Shown here piece by piece: positions 34,281-45,371 of a stretch of 64,000 bases of DNA; the stretch's first letter is position 1, and every line of letters starts with the position of its first letter. This DNA comes from Rhynchosporium graminicola (Eukaryota > Ascomycota > Leotiomycetes > Helotiales > Ploettnerulaceae). The notes under the pieces are model-generated. The model saw only the letters and a list, made by a program, of their open reading frames with translations, ran no database searches and had not been told where the DNA came from. A program made the position numbers and the translations under genes. The DNA is taken from NCBI GenBank assembly GCA_900074885.1, contig FJUW01000064.1:186001-250000 (forward strand), read 5' to 3'.

Positions 34281-35197
34281 TACAGATCTGGCGGATGTTG
34301 ATAAGAATATCTTTGTCTACTACTAAGCAAAATCGAGTCCATGAAAGTTCTCGTGTATTGGGGGAGATTGAGGATTTATAAACGATACTATATAGCATCT
34401 TACTTTCTAGGGCCACGTGGTGAGTCTCCAGAATCATTCTCGTCCACTCGTGCTTAATATTAGAAAAGTGCCACTGGTTGGTTGACCTTACATGGGCTGG
34501 GGTTGTCCTGCCTGCCTGTCCACCGCAACCGCAACCCCGAGAGCCTGTCCTGCAGGAAGTCCGCCGCACCTACACATCAGCACATATCCAACGAGGGTTC
34601 ACGGCAACGCACATCATCTGCGGAATCTGTTCTTCGTACACGAAGCCGACTAGGCCGAGGTCGAGGCAGCTGTTGGAGCACCTACTGGTGGTGGCGGCCA
34701 GCTTATGGATCCACCCCTCGTCCTCAGTTGGAATCCGTGGCCTAATCTCGAGTTCGAAATCATACACTACACTACTACACTCTGTCTGCGAGGCTGCAGA
34801 ATTTTGTGATGGGCGAAGCCACTTTGATGTTCGTGGCCACGGCTCTCGCTTCGCCGATCGTGAATATCGACCCCCGCCTCGCTGTGCCAGAATCTCCTGA
34901 GCAAGGCCTTGAACCCTGCCAATCGAATATAAAATACAATCCTGGCTATGCTGAATGCCCAAAGCTCGAAATTGAAGTAATCAGTACATAGTTACGGGGA
35001 TGAGGTGTATGATAGAGTCAATCTTGTTTCGATCAGATTCGTGTGACAACACCCATGGTCGCATTTACTGCATCTAGCAATGGCAATGAACAGATATTGA
35101 CATGTGTTCCTCTATGTTGATGACTGGGCTGTAAACCCATTCTATCCGTCCAGGTCTTCGCCATCTATTCTTATTTGAATCCATTTCGTACTGCCCT
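34281..35197. other. Start of gene island, no confident gene
   Basis: Balanced GC. Overlapping 60-140 codon frames on both strands at 34478-34991 are mutually exclusive and show no domains. One plus frame at 34806-34991 begins with a signal-peptide-like stretch (FVATALASPIVNIDPRLAVP) and could be a remnant of a small secreted protein, but it is not supported further. Confidence 0.35.
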
Positions 35198-35671
35198 TCA
35201 GTTCCAGGTAAATTTTCGCGTGGGAGCGCGAGCCGGTGGAGATTGAGAGCAGCAATTACGGTCTTGCCACCTAGGAGTGTTTCCCCCAAGGGACGGCATC
35301 GATCTGACCTCTGTGAACAAGTTCTTCCTGTAAAGTGCTGCTTGTTGTAAGTACTCGTGAACAACTGCAGATAGATGCCAGAAGACATACAACCGCATCT
35401 CGGCTCCCGGGGCCACTCGGTAGCATCCCAGCTCTGTACAGCCTAAGTCAGGCTGTGAATCACCGAAGTCACAGTCAATCAAGATATGACATCTGCTATT
35501 GGCCTTGAAGATTTCCCCTTGGGCGTGGAGGAAGTCCCTCTTGAAATCAAAATCGCGACCTAGGACTTTCAAGCATGCAGCGGTCGCGACAACAACTTTC
35601 TTTCTGTCAGCGAGGACTTGATCTGTGCGAAATTTGACAAAGATACGTTGTGCCGTTTTCGAAGTCATCAT
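35198..35671 (-). CDS. Hypothetical protein, 157 aa, uncertain
   Basis: Minus-strand open frame starting MMTSKTAQRIFVKFRTDQ. The first ~110 residues have a plausible globular composition (VLADRKKVVVATAACLKVLG, CHILIDCDFGDS, MRLYVFWHLSAVVHEYLQ); the last ~40 are low-complexity-like. No signal peptide, membrane helix or known motif. It may be one exon of a longer gene or chance. Confidence 0.3.
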   Translation of the reverse strand: MMTSKTAQRIFVKFRTDQVLADRKKVVVATAACLKVLGRDFDFKRDFLHAQGEIFKANSRCHILIDCDFGDSQPDLGCTELGCYRVAPGAEMRLYVFWHLSAVVHEYLQQAALYRKNLFTEVRSMPSLGGNTPRWQDRNCCSQSPPARAPTRKFTWN

Positions 35672-37219
35672 GAAGGAGCTGAAAAGTCTTGAGGAATCAG
35701 AGAGGCTTGGGTCTGCCAGATTCTAATGGGCGTCAGGCAGCGCGGCTGACTCATCAAGCACGAGTTGCAATGAAGGGTTTCACAGACATTTCATTCTCAT
35801 TGGGCGAAACTGAAGAAACCTCAGAATAAAAATTATAGTAGCCAGTCTAGCTAGTCTCAAATAGACCCACTATGCCTCCACCTTCAAATCCATAAATCAC
35901 ATCAAATCCACAAAATAAAATCCACACATTAAATCCCCCCAAAAGTGCCTAAGCAAGCATATCCACGATTAACTAAAAGGTGTCGGTCAGGAATTGATAC
36001 ACTCAAAACATTCTCTTCTCTTCACAGCCGTGAATTACGCTGCTTACCTAAGGAGGCGGCGTTGGATAACTGCATGCAGGCATTTACAGTTCTGAGCACC
36101 AAAATATGGCGTGGTTGGAACGCAAGATAGTCCCTATCGATACCGGGCGCAATATACAATCTCTCCAGTAGCCTGGTGGTCACAATCGTAATCGTACTGG
36201 CGATGCTCGCACACGTTGACTTTGTAGTTGAGATTAATGTGATGCTGAAAGTATTATTCGATCTTTAAGATAAATCGAGTATAAATTAACTTCTCAATAT
36301 TAAATCGCTATATCAATCCGAAAGGCTTCTCTTTTAGTCACGAATAGGCTATATTCGATAGCTATCAAGCTTGAAACTTTGTCGCTTCCTTAGCTAAATA
36401 TATTGTAATCATTAAATATCCTATTATAATTATTGTGGAAGGCACAACAAAATGAGCAGAACCTAATTCTAAGGAAGTCGCCACTTGCTACGTTTAGCAA
36501 GGCAAAATTTTAGGGGCATGAAGTTGAAGTGAAGAAGTGAATTGATTTCTAGTACTTTAAGGAGCAAGCTCTTATAGGGAGGCCACCCTAATGATAGCTT
36601 AAACCTTGCAGCCTAAGGCCACTAAAATGAAAAGGGCTTTTGAAAGTCCTATTTTATAAAACGTGACTGATCTAAGTATAAAATTATTATAAACTATATT
36701 TTTAGACCCTAATATCTCTTATTATAAGTAGTCTCTAATTCGTAGAAGATACATAGTTATATAATAGATAGTTAGCCGAGCCTTACTCTCCTACTATGAT
36801 ATTATATATAAATATAACTATTAAAATATAAAGACTATTTAGTATTGTAAATCCTATAAAGTAATACTACCTAGTATAGAATTGTATAATCCGGAATTCC
36901 CCGCCTCCGGCTATACCGAGCTCTGTGCAGAAGAGGTGAAGTTTTGTACCGTCTGCTCGGTAATATGATACACTAGCAACTAGTGAATTGAGTAGTACTC
37001 AAATATAGCTTTACACTATTTTAGAGGCACACACTGATTTTGTAAAGTGCTCTCACTCGATTCCTCCCTCCAGATGAAAGTTCACCTAAACAGTCAAGTC
37101 ACAATTCAGCATTGGGGTTTCTCTAAGCTCTCAGGTCCTCTGCTGTCGACCGATCAATTCTTTTCAGCACCCTCTCCACCGATACCGATATCACTTCGTC
37201 TTATCTGATCACTGGCACT
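35672..37219. other. Intergenic region with AT-rich relics
   Basis: No gene seen. 36240-36420 and ~36640-36890 are TA-rich, with TATA-type dinucleotide bias like the RIP blocks, probably short transposon relics. The last ~150 bases before 37220 are normal and presumably hold the promoter of the F-box-like gene. Confidence 0.4.
36640..36890. repeat. Short RIP-like AT-rich relic
   Basis: About 250 bp of TA-rich sequence inside otherwise balanced DNA, with abrupt edges. No coding frame or terminal repeat identified. Confidence 0.4.
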
Positions 37220-38362
37220 ATGAAGCTCAAATCTATCAGCAAGCTCGTGAAGAAGCTTTGGTACTCGAAATTTTTCAAAAGCGAAGATTGCAAAAACAAG
37301 CAGGTCGGAAGCTTCGCCGCAACGAGACCTCTGAACATATTCAAGAAGCTACATCCAGAACTCATCATATACCTGGCCGACTTTCTACCACTTTCATCCT
37401 CAGCAATACTCGCCTTGAGTTGCCGTACCGCTTACGAGATCCTCGGGACCCGTTTTTGGGCTCGTCTGCGAGCAGATGACGAACAGCTGCAATGCTTTGA
37501 GTTCTTGTCTCTCTTATCGAGGGACATGTCACGCGACGACTACGTCCCATGCTACCACTGTCATGTGCTTCATGTTTGTGAGATTCTTCCCGGGGTTTTG
37601 CAATTGCCCCCTCTGCCTTATTACCAATACCACAGGACACTCTGCAAGAGAGCTGAGGTCCTTGGCAAGGTGGCGAAATACATGCATAGCGGCTTTCAAT
37701 TCAGAACTGTCCAGATGGCTATGAAGATGTATCGACTGCACCTCGACTACCAGCCTTGGTTGGAGGCTTTATGTCGTAATTCGAAAGCCTCAATGGTCCA
37801 GGGGGAGTTTCCATTAAAGTTTAAAAACAGCGTCAGGATCATCAATGGCTTTTTGCTGTTTTGCTCGCAGCGCATCATTCTGTTACCACCTGGTCTGACA
37901 GCGGCCGATTTAAATCGCTGCGGCTTCGATATTTGCCCCCATATCATGCTTACCGCTCACCGTGTAGCGCCTAATCTACCAGAGACAAGCGAGTGTGCCA
38001 TTGACCACGACCATGCCATTGAGCGCTGCATAAGATCCTCGGCTATTACGTCTTGTACCTCATGCCCAACAGAATATCAACTCCGTATGGAAGACTGTGA
38101 GAATTTTGGGACTGCGGTTGTTATCACAAAGTGGATGGATCTTGGGAAAGGAGAGACAGTCGCAGATCCGAAGTGGTGGAGTCATCTTTCGAACGAGTAC
38201 ATGGCTCCTAACAGCGGAGTGCTTCTTGAGGGTCAAGTCCGATCGGATTTAATCTCTATCAGAGATGCTTTCAGACAGTTGGACTCATCCGAGTTAGATA
38301 GGATACTGCCTCTTAGTGTTGTAAAAAGATTGTTCCACTTTTCGAAGCGCGCTCGAACCTGA
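37220..38362 (+). CDS. F-box-like protein, 380 aa
   Basis: Single exon, ATG at 37220, TGA at 38360-38362. After a basic N-terminus (residues 1-45), residues ~45-85 read KLHPELIIYLADFLPLSSSA, then LALSCRTAYEILGTRFW. This fits the F-box: hydrophobic helices with the LP.E and conserved Cys/Tyr/Trp positions seen in large Pezizomycotina F-box families. A CYHCHVLHVC motif follows at ~112-122 and a Cys pair TSCTSCP at ~272-278. By family, the F-box would bind Skp1 in an SCF ubiquitin ligase and the rest would bind a substrate; the target is unknown. It is intact and uses ordinary codons, unlike its RIP-affected surroundings. These families expand fast in Leotiomycetes and often sit in accessory regions. 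Confidence 0.8.
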   Translation: MKLKSISKLVKKLWYSKFFKSEDCKNKQVGSFAATRPLNIFKKLHPELIIYLADFLPLSSSAILALSCRTAYEILGTRFWARLRADDEQLQCFEFLSLLSRDMSRDDYVPCYHCHVLHVCEILPGVLQLPPLPYYQYHRTLCKRAEVLGKVAKYMHSGFQFRTVQMAMKMYRLHLDYQPWLEALCRNSKASMVQGEFPLKFKNSVRIINGFLLFCSQRIILLPPGLTAADLNRCGFDICPHIMLTAHRVAPNLPETSECAIDHDHAIERCIRSSAITSCTSCPTEYQLRMEDCENFGTAVVITKWMDLGKGETVADPKWWSHLSNEYMAPNSGVLLEGQVRSDLISIRDAFRQLDSSELDRILPLSVVKRLFHFSKRART

Positions 38363-38697
38363 AGCCTTCAATACTCAGGTTGAATGGAAGCAAGTTCGCT
38401 CAGCTGAACCCGTCACGGAATTTCAAGATTGAAAACAATAATTCTACTACTTTCAACTTCAATGTCCTTCACAGGTGTACGGAAAATTGCTCCTCCGGAG
38501 TCAATGAACGGGTAATTACAAACGTTGAGGATGGTGCTATGGCGGAGTCGCTCCTTCTGTGAAGTAATTCTTCAGGTGGCAACAACATTGACAACAGGCT
38601 ATGGAAACAGTTCTTCCATGGCTCCTTATTTTCGTAATGTTTACCAGCTAAGTAAATTTAAAAGCTTTTCGTGATGCATTTCCGGTTTCTTCTTGAT
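38363..38697. other. Short intergenic region
   Basis: 3' flank of the F-box-like gene and probable promoter of the 100-aa ORF. A 60-codon frame at 38380 has no support. Confidence 0.35.
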
Positions 38698-38803
38698 TAT
38701 CAACAACAGCAACAACAGCAACAACAGCAACAATAACACCAATAACAACAACAACAACAACAACAAAAACAACGACAACAGCAAAAACAACAGCAACAGC
38801 AAC
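38698..38803 (+). repeat. CAA/CAG-rich trinucleotide tract
   Basis: About 105 bp of imperfect (CAA)n with CAG, AAC and ACC interruptions, ending immediately before ATG at 38805. Read as mRNA it is an A/C-rich unstructured leader. Confidence 0.85.
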
Positions 38804-38804
38804 A

Positions 38805-39107
38805 ATGGGCCTCGCAACCGAAATCCTCGGCGTTGTAGTGGGCTTCGCGGGGCTTGGAGTTTGCTCCTTGCTCCGGAAGCTCATTATTTACAACTGGCCG
38901 ACGAGCAAATTAGGTAAGTTTTTAGCCTTTTCTCCTCCAATCACAGTTCAAATTAGTGGCACGGAACTTGACCTTTTGCGGCGGCTGGTCGAGATAGAAG
39001 AGGGACGGAAGGTGAATGAGGAGGAGGATGATGTGCCTGGCCAGCCCGCCCTTACCGAAGAAGAGCTCACTTTAGCAGCAGAACGCCTTACCGGGGCAAG
39101 GCGATAG
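38805..39107 (+). CDS. Small membrane-anchored protein, 100 aa, hypothetical
   Basis: ATG in good context (CAACAATGG). Residues 2-20 (GLATEILGVVVGFAGLGVCS) form one hydrophobic helix. The C-terminal half (~55-100) is charged and helix-prone (LDLLRRLVEIEEGRKVNEEE, then LTEEELTLAAERLTGARR). No known domain. A possible GTAAGT donor at 38912 has no good acceptor that keeps the frame, so I keep it as one exon. The simple architecture and the clean end suggest a real gene, but size limits confidence. Confidence 0.5.
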   Translation: MGLATEILGVVVGFAGLGVCSLLRKLIIYNWPTSKLGKFLAFSPPITVQISGTELDLLRRLVEIEEGRKVNEEEDDVPGQPALTEEELTLAAERLTGARR

Positions 39108-40141
39108 ACGCCCCGGGGCCTCCGAAGCACTCGTGCCTAGGAGGTCCACCAACGACGAGTCCGCACTTCTTCGCAGTGTTGGTGACTAGTAGCCCTTCGA
39201 GGGTGAAGCTAGGATGGACTCAACTGCTCGCCGCTGTATACATGCACAGTAAGTACCTCCAACTCTTCTTGATGCCGCAGAGCGCTGACACGGTGACATC
39301 ATATCTCTCTTCGCTTGATGCACAAATCTGACGAAGCCCACAATCTGTCGATGCGCTTGGAGCTTCGAGGTATACATGGAAGAGGTCAGGGCCTGGGGAT
39401 AGGACGGAACAAGGTATTTGGTGCGGAATTGTTGAGCCACGAAGTGGTAGACAGTCGGGACCATTGAGGATGATGTACAAACCACAATTATCTCCTTCAA
39501 TGGAGTAATTTGGGCATCCCCACTTTCTGCTTCCTTTTATCGACCTGCATGCAACTTTTGAGTTCCTCGGTACCCTCTTGGCCGTTCCCTACCTTACGCT
39601 AGTTTCGTCGTTGAAAAAAATCCAGCTAGTAATCTCCATAGCCATGCTGAGAAATGCATAGTACTTATGGTGAAAGTACGGCGACGCGATATTCTCTCAG
39701 ACAGCCTCTGATTCCGTGGGATTTGGAGGGAGCACTATGACGAGTTCTGGCATAGGACTTGTGCGGACTGCCGCGCCAGCATTGGGTGTGGCTTTTGAGC
39801 CTGTAGTGATGAGTACAGTGAAGTAAACTAGTATGCAGCCCCCTGCCTGATCTCGTCACCGTCGTCAGAATGAGGACATTTTTTGGGCACAACTATTCGA
39901 CATGACCATCCATCCTGTGCACAGAATGGAGGCAAAGATGTGAGTATGGCTCTCCAAAAGTGTTGTACTTGGTTGGCGACATAACTGGAAACGAACACTC
40001 GAGGTGTAGGGAGATTTAAACGCTCTGCCGCATTAATATCTGAGCAGGCGACTTTCAATGTCTCGACATGAACTTGTGACTTTTGCAGGGCACGAGGTCG
40101 AATGCTAGAATAACGTTGCTCCTCTTTAATCTACGTAGGTA
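39108..40141. other. Intergenic region, no gene recognised
   Basis: Several 60-105 codon frames on the minus strand overlap each other in different phases and have no domains. Nothing supported. Confidence 0.4.
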
Positions 40142-40595
40142 AGCCAACTGGTAGGCTGCGGCATGTGTTCTGGGGTTTTTCGAAAACCCACCCACCTATA
40201 TGTGCCGCGTAGGTCCTATAGGTGGATTTTATAAGAAGTGTAAAACCTATCCGTAGGTGGGTACATAGGAGGAAAACCTGTAAGTATCTTTTATAAGGCC
40301 CTATAAGTTTTCTGATTTTCATAACTCGTATATATCTTATGTCTTCTATTATAATACTGTCAACAACTCCATATCCCTAGTCATCTTTAGTTTTCAAGAG
40401 TGTTATTATGAAATATATAAAAGATATGCGACTTATCAAGACTAGAAAACCTATGGGTTTTTGCCTCCCTATGACCCATGGGTAGGGCATCTATGTGTAG
40501 GGTGGAGAATTCTCTAAAACCCATAGGGCGCATGGGTGGGTTTTCTTTTATGCTTACCCACCCATGGTGCCCATGCCGCAGTCTACCAACTGGCT
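40142..40595. mobile_element. MITE-like element with ~24-bp or longer inverted ends
   Basis: The left end AGCCAACTGGTAGGCTGCGG and the inverted right end AGCCAGTTGGTAGACTGCGG match at 18 of 20 bases and remain similar inward (GCATG; then GAAAACCCACCCA on both sides). Length 454 bp with no coding capacity. The interior holds several CCCATGGG/CCTATGGG-type sub-repeats in both orientations and an AT-rich centre. No clear TSD, so superfamily is undetermined. Confidence 0.6.
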
Positions 40596-41056
40596 GTGCA
40601 ACTTGGGGAATGCGAGGTATCAGAGCCAGGTTGCTTAGTCACATATACCAGACATAATGCACAAGACAGAAGCAGAGTACTTCAAATCGGGGTCATAGAG
40701 AGAGTTGGGAACGGGTCACATTTGACGTGAAGAAGCATGGTCTGCATAGTGAAATATAAAATACCTATCATTTCTTGGCATCAATAGGACTCTTTCTTTG
40801 GCTCTCGCTTAACCCCAAATCCCAAGCCTCAATGTCAACAAAGCCCCAGCAGTCAAACATCCGACGATTTCTTCCCCTTCGCATCACCACTACCACGTCC
40901 CCTAACATTCTCCCTCGAGCCTCCGCTATTATCCTCCACAGTAAAGCGCCTCCTTAGCCGCCTCCTCCATCTTCCAAACACTGCTCCTGCTCCCTGCTGC
41001 CCTTCTTCAATTCCAGCTCAACAATGAACGTTCTGTGTAGGTTGTCTATCTTTCAA
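40596..41056. other. Intergenic region, no gene recognised
   Basis: Short frames only. Upstream of the second 5S gene. Confidence 0.4.
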
Positions 41057-41062
41057 TATATA
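41057..41062 (+). promoter_or_regulatory. TATA element of the second 5S rRNA gene
   Basis: TATATA starting 27 bp before the 5S gene; same placement as at the first copy. Confidence 0.6.
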
Positions 41063-41083
41063 ACGAGATATTCTCAAAATGCC

Positions 41084-41202
41084 ACATACGACCATAGACT
41101 GGTGAGAACTGGGCATCCCGTCCGCTCTGCCATACACAAGCACCAGATCGGCAGATTAGTAGTTGGGTGGGTGACCACCAGCGAATACCTGCTGTTGTAT
41201 GT
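41084..41202 (+). rRNA. 5S ribosomal RNA, second copy
   Basis: 119 bp, ACATACGACC to TTGTATGT, with the same internal conserved segment as copy 1 and the canonical CCCGTCCGCTC. The 3' flank has TTTT at 41214-41217 rather than directly at the end. Confidence 0.95.
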
Positions 41203-42000
41203 GTCTATATTTCTTTTGCATTTTAACACGAACATGTGATCGCACTAGTAGGTGTCAGAATTAGTGTACCAGGCAGGGTCTCTGGCTAAGCGATTCTCAT
41301 CAGATTCTCCTTACTTTAGTACATTTTCATACACGAACGACACACTGAATAATCGTAAAGCTCAGATAGTACCTTCTTCTTGCTTCTATCGTAATTAAGA
41401 TATCGAGAGGATCCCACCTTCTTGTCTTGGATTAGAATATTATATAATAAAGTGTATTTTAGGGTGAAAATATGTCCGCTGCGCTGCTATTAGGGTCATA
41501 TTTTTTCCTGCCGGAACTAGCTTTAAAGTATCATTCTACGGCTTCTTCCATATCTCGATTGGAGGAAAGTAGCGAAAATGTTTTAGGGTATTACTAATGC
41601 AGCATTGTAAAGTCGTCAAATGTGATGACTTTATTTTGTTAATAAATTGATTTCGCTTGAGACGAATTTCTCAAAGTTCGAAGTCATATTCTATAGAATA
41701 TAGCCTTTCTATTTGCTAGTATCAAGCGACTTAGCGAGGACACAAACCAATACAACTCTAATAGTAGCATAGCAGATAATGATTCTTTTTTAAACACTTT
41801 CGGCTCTATTCATAATTACTTTTTGAACGAGATATTGTATCTAAAATAAAAATACGGAATTATACCATAGATATTATAAAAGGAATTTCCCTTTTTAGTA
41901 AGGCTCGATGTTAGTTATCTATTGTTATGAGAGACGTGTAAAGGGGTGTCTTACAAGCTTATGTCCAGTATCACTTGTAGCAGGTTGGGGGGTCTTACCT
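41203..42000. other. AT-rich intergenic region
   Basis: Moderately AT-rich, especially 41430-41900, without an LTR, TIR or readable frame. Possibly an old transposon relic. Confidence 0.35.
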
Positions 42001-44343
42001 ATTTAGCTAGCTTTCCACGGTCCATCATCTTTTTCTTTCCTCTTCCTCCATCTTTCTTTCGAAACAGACAACATTTTTTTTGTCACCCGTCATGTCATCA
42101 CGTGCCTCTCCCTCGGGCTGTGCATACTTCATGATCACCTGAGAGAGAGATGGAAGTTGTGATCTATACTTGTCGGCGAGGAATGTTAGTGATTTTTCGA
42201 GACGTAGATGATTCCCTGGATAATGATTTAACAGAGAGTGAGCTACGCATAGTCATGGAGATAGAATGTTATTGGGCAAAGAGAGGTCAACGAAGAAAGG
42301 GTGCTGCTCTCCTTGTCCATTTTCCACACACGATGTAATTGCAATTATGGTTCGATCTGCCATTATTGATGTCCTCGACTGGTACTTCTCACATGGGAGC
42401 TGCGCTTCGAGCGTACAAATGAGATGTTGATGAGTTATGTGGCTTGCTTCCTGTCTTTATCGATTACATACGGCCAATATCCCAGCCATGTCTTAATGCC
42501 TCTTCTTCGTCCTTATCTTCACCACCTTCCATCCGTAGGCCAGGGCAAAGGCTTTTCTTCTTGCCTCCATACGCAAATCTCAATTTCCTGTTGCTGGACT
42601 TCTCGATACCTATGTCCAATCTCACGACCTTCAAGCCAAACCTGGTTTGTTTGTACTTTTCAACAATATATTTCGATTGACGTGATAATCCGCTTGTCGC
42701 TAACTGTAGTAAATTAATCTCCGAGCGGCGAGATAAAGACTAGGGTGGTTCCGCCTTGCCGGCTGGGCGCTGTCTAGGGATCTACCTACCAAGGCGTCAT
42801 CGTCGTCATGGAAGGGGTTTTATCAGCCGCTTATTGTCTTGTGTAGTCAACACGTTCCGAAAACTGTCTCGCCTGTGTCTACCTACCCAGCTTCAATTCC
42901 AAGTATTGCGAGCCATACACCTGCACCCACATCATCAGCGCGAGTGCTTGCATACACAATTGCCTATCTGGTGGACGTTGTGCAGAGAATAGATACAAAC
43001 AGGAACAGGATAATCTATCTAATCTAGGTACCTAGCCATCTGGCAAAGATCTAGCGGAGTTTATTTTGCGACCTTTCCTTCTCCGCGTGTCAAACTACGG
43101 CTAGAACCGTTGATTAGGTAGACACTAGAACTACCTCCTACCTCAATGTCTAGAACTATTCGCTAACATCGATACTGTCCATTACAATCTTTTGTTGATC
43201 TGGCCTGCCAGTGTGTGCAAACTATGCAAGTTGCAACTCACCGCCCGCCAAGCTGCCATGCGCCTGAAGCCCTGCTTTCAAAGTCGTGGCGCACGAAGCA
43301 CCGTATATCCATCCATCTCCTCTTACCTTGTCCGACTCACACGACATCCTTCCCTTTCCGTCTTAGCCGCTCACTCTTCCTTCTATTCCCCCACCCAGGT
43401 ATCCATAAACCCATCCATCCAGCCATCCTATCCATCCTTCCACATTTCCATCCACAATAATCTTTAAAAGTAGAAACAAACCTGGTTTACATCCCATAGG
43501 CCGTGGGCACCTGGGCACCTGGGCACGCACGCTCCTTCCTTCCTCGCTTCCTTGATGTATACAAAGCCACTCCCTCCCTCCCTCCCGAGTCCTTGGGTCC
43601 GACCAACCAAGAGCCAAGAGCCAAGAGCCAAGATCGAATCTGAGAGAGTGACTTGGCTGTTGCACTTCGCAGTTCGCGGTTTCCCGTTGGTTGGGTTACC
43701 TCAGTTGAGTTAGTTGGTGGAGGTTCGGATTTCCCCCCATACCTACTTACCTGCAGACGGACGGGATGGGATGGGATGTTGTGGTATCGGCTCTGGTGCT
43801 GGGCAGGGAAGGAAGGACATGTCGACGGATCGGGATGTCCACTTCCTGATGTGCTCTGCTGGAGGGGGGAACATGTACGTCGTTCGTGGGTGGGTAGGTA
43901 GGTAGGTAGGTAGGTGTTTGTTTGCCCGCCAGTTCGGTTCATCTCGTTTATATCTCTCTGTGCTCAGTTTCTTTTGTTTGTCGGCTTGGTACGGTGGTGG
44001 GTATTCACAGTATCTTCCATACCGTAACCTCAATTCCTTCATGTCAACAATTGATGTCGCCACCCTGCTTCAACACATCCCGCCAATATCACTTCTTGGC
44101 CTCCTCCACTTGGCACCGTTGGCAAGGATAACTCGGAGCACGCGACACTTACTTCGTATAAGAGGATCTCCCCATTATTCTTGAAAAGGATTTTGAAATT
44201 CCAGACGATCGCTTAAAGTATTGAACGAAGTTTCCTAAATTGAAAGTTTTCCGAAACACACTGCACTCATTCCGCATTTCCATCACGCGCAATACTGGCA
44301 GAAAGTTCGGACGTCATCCTCAGCCTTGCCATCTCAACCCACC
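42001..44343. other. Long gene-less, microsatellite-rich region upstream of the LicD gene
   Basis: No frame with a domain. Contains many short tandem repeats: CATC/CCAT-type repeats at ~43405-43450, GGGCACCT repeats at ~43505-43525, CCAAGAG repeats at ~43610-43632, GGGAT repeats at ~43762-43775 and TAGG repeats at ~43890-43912. The last ~100 bases are presumably the leader of the LicD gene. Confidence 0.5.
43888..43913. repeat. (TAGG)n microsatellite
   Basis: Five to six tandem TAGG units after a GTGGGTGGG start. Confidence 0.85.
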
Positions 44344-45371
44344 ATGAAGATCCAGCATCTTTTGACTAAGTCCCTCCTCTTAATAAGCACACTCGCTCTT
44401 CCAGCCCCAAACGCAGACAGGTTACAACGAATAAGCAACTCCGATATCCAGCGCCGACACAACGAAGCTACACCTCCACCTGACGGGAAATACTTCCACG
44501 AGCCAGGCGGAGGAGATGATCTTGGCCACTACGATATCCGATACTTCAACGGCAAACCAGTAAGCTACGAAGAGCGCGGCGAGACATTATACCACTTAAT
44601 CCGATCCTACCTATCTATTTTCCGCGAACGCAATATCGAGACCTGGATTGCGCATGGGACGTTACTTGGATGGTGGTGGAATGGCAAGATCATGCCTTGG
44701 GATTGGGATCTCGATACACAGGTCTCGGGCTCGACCTTGGCGTGGTTGGGGCAGAATATGAATATGACGATGCATAATTTCACGATGTCTGAGCCGGATG
44801 GGACGCCTATGTTCCGTGAGTATTTGCTTGATGTGAACCCATACTCAGCGGAGCGAGTAAGAGGAGACGGACAAAATGTCATAGATGCTCGATGGATTGA
44901 TGTGCGGAATGGGTTGTTTATTGATATCACCGGACTGAGTGAGACGAATCCGAGTGCGCAGCCGGGGGTGTGGAGTTGCAAGAATTATCATCGGTATCGG
45001 ACGAGGGATTTGTATCCGTTAAGAGAGACGGTTTATGAAGGCGTCCCGGCGTTGGTGCCGTATAGTTTTGATAGGATTTTGACGGAGGAGTATTCTGCGA
45101 GAGCTTTGACGAAGACGAAGCACGAGGGGTAAGCTTCCCCTGCCTTGTGTCCCCTTTCAGAGCTGAGTTCACATATGTATAAGGGAGGAGGAGAATATAG
45201 CTGATAAGAACTAGTCATCTTTGGGTCCCAGAACAGAAAGATTGGATCAGGCAAGATGTCCTGCAGCAAAACTCCGATGTCCACGGCCGAGACGTTCCTC
45301 ATATCCCACGCAGTTTGCAGGCGGATGAGAAACCTAGAGCCGGGCTGGGGAACCTGTTACGAATACTATGA
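44344..45371 (+). CDS. LicD/MNN4-type family protein with signal peptide
   Basis: Two exons, 44344-45128 and 45215-45371, 313 aa. The 86-bp intron begins GTAAGC and ends AACTAG, with a CTGAT branch site; splicing turns the apparent C-terminus KHEG into HEGHLWVPEQKDWIRQD, as expected in this family. Residues 1-20 form a signal peptide. The LicD core has H104-GTLLG, then PWDWDLD with Asp at 120, 122 and 124 (metal/nucleotide-binding signature), and LFIDITGL at 191-198. C-terminal LTEEYSARAL is typical of fungal homologues. By family it would act in the secretory pathway in phosphate-linked modification of cell-wall glycans (yeast Mnn4 promotes mannosylphosphate addition). Start at 44344 chosen because the upstream in-frame codon at 44326 is TTG. 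Confidence 0.85.

Noticed and set aside
34478..34962. Overlapping 87-140 aa frames on both strands
   Set aside because: Mutually exclusive, no domains, no splice pattern joining them; probably chance in GC-balanced DNA.
38648..38884. 78-aa minus-strand frame rich in Val
   Set aside because: Reverse reading of the CAA repeat tract.
43880..43913. Telomere-like repeat
   Set aside because: TAGG units are a simple microsatellite; fungal telomeric TTAGGG is not present.
44326..45132. 268-aa single-exon version of the LicD gene
   Set aside because: Its first codon is TTG and its stop lies inside a GTAAGC intron; splicing to 45215 restores the family's C-terminal HEGHLW motif.
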